This document shows positions 63,580 through 64,000 of a DNA stretch of 64,000 bases, one piece after another (within the stretch, counting starts at the first letter, position 1; every line of letters begins with the position of its first letter). The notes beneath the pieces are model-generated. The model did not search any database, had not been told where the DNA came from, and saw only the letters and a list, made by a program, of their open reading frames with translations. The position numbers were made by a program, and so were the translations under genes. This DNA is from Aurantimonas sp965217685. Its GTDB lineage: Bacteria; Pseudomonadota; Alphaproteobacteria; Rhizobiales; Rhizobiaceae. The stretch spans positions 4,402,001 to 4,466,000 of the forward strand of contig CBDCIZ010000003.1 in NCBI GenBank assembly GCA_965217685.1. Reading direction: 5' to 3'.

Positions 63580-64000
63580 TCAAAGCCTCGCGACTGTTGC
63601 CGCCGACGACGTGACGTTCAACGGCCCGGTGAGGATCGACAGGAACTTCTGGAAATCGACGAAGGGATGGCGCGACAGATAGATCACGTCGCGGTTCTTC
63701 ACCGCGAAGTTCTGGCCGGCGAAGAGACTGTCCGGACCATCCATGATGATCCGGTAGACCAACGGATAACGGCCATACTGATCGGGCTGCATTCCCTTGC
63801 GCACCATCTGGTCGAACCGCTGGGGACCAAGCAGACGCCGAACCACTTCCGGCTCTTCGTGGCGGAAGATGAAGTAACCCTTCGCGTCGGCGCGATCGTC
63901 GCGGCCGCCGCCGGCCAGCGCCACGGCCTCGATCAAGCTGAGGTCGTTGGAGCCGAACGGAATACGGCTGTTCTGCGCGGTCTCTCCGAGAATCGTGAAG
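63580..64000 (-). CDS. Polysaccharide export protein (Wza/SLBB type), C-terminal part
   Basis: The gene starts beyond the right edge; the last ~139 residues are visible. The segment 'FTILGETAQNSRIPFGSNDLSLIEAVALAGGG' is an SLBB-type domain of outer-membrane polysaccharide export proteins, with GETAQNSRI... in place of the usual GQVxxPG. 'FQKFLSILTGPLNVTSSAATVARL' near the end is typical of the rhizobial branch. It converges with the FUSC gene; other polysaccharide genes should lie to the right. Confidence 0.85.
   Translation of the reverse strand, partial: FTILGETAQNSRIPFGSNDLSLIEAVALAGGGRDDRADAKGYFIFRHEEPEVVRRLLGPQRFDQMVRKGMQPDQYGRYPLVYRIIMDGPDSLFAGQNFAVKNRDVIYLSRHPFVDFQKFLSILTGPLNVTSSAATVARL

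Overview
This 64 kb window is high-G+C chromosomal DNA from an alphaproteobacterium, most likely of the order Hyphomicrobiales (Rhizobiales). Signs of this are the Omp31-like outer-membrane beta-barrel paralogues, the R. etli-type zinc asparaginase, a HWE-family histidine kinase, the soxBDAG and pqqABCDE gene orders, the DhnA-type aldolase and the imelysin/di-haem oxidase/DUF1513 cluster. A family-level placement (for example Aurantimonadaceae) would be a guess. Most of the window is dense core metabolism. I found no rRNA, tRNA, CRISPR array, prophage or insertion sequence.

Left part (1-24 kb): an M24 peptidase end, a lipoprotein, prs, a membrane-anchored protein, a BrnT/CopG toxin-antitoxin pair, a DHA2-type efflux pump, two periplasmic c-type cytochromes, sodB, a class IV aminotransferase, a haloacid dehalogenase, an L,D-transpeptidase lipoprotein, a Rieske/AIF-type reductase, a HerA-like (DUF853) ATPase, a HWE sensor kinase, both subunits of methylmalonyl-CoA mutase, and a second toxin-antitoxin pair (AbrB-type/Doc) whose reading frames overlap a CorA transporter gene.

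Middle (24-41 kb): a complete pqqABCDE operon on the minus strand, divergent from meaB, the GTPase chaperone of methylmalonyl-CoA mutase. Then come a NYN/LOTUS protein, three related outer-membrane barrels, an asparaginase, and the protocatechuate-branch genes pcaD-pcaB. pcaB has a one-base frameshift, and it lies tail to tail with a DUF3750 gene that is also frameshifted and has no stop codon. A PfkB sugar kinase, cytochrome c, a thioredoxin-fold protein and a class I fructose-bisphosphate aldolase follow.

Right part (41-64 kb): a five-gene peptide/nickel-type ABC importer operon with an inserted MmcQ/YjbR gene and a natural permease-ATPase fusion; an iron-related operon (imelysin, di-haem oxidase, imelysin, DUF1513) preceded by two Irr-box-like motifs; LysE and GST genes; the heterotetrameric sarcosine oxidase operon soxBDAG; a PhnA-like membrane protein; a FUSC transporter; and the end of a polysaccharide-export gene.

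Together the genes suggest an aerobic heterotroph that uses periplasmic PQQ-dependent oxidation with c-type cytochromes, propionate or ethylmalonyl-CoA-type carbon flow through methylmalonyl-CoA, methylated-amine (sarcosine) degradation and aromatic degradation. I saw no obviously new defence or mobile system. The most unusual items are the terminator hairpin built into the first codons of pqqB, the double lesion at pcaB/DUF3750, the toxin-antitoxin-CorA overlap, and the spaced Irr-box pair.
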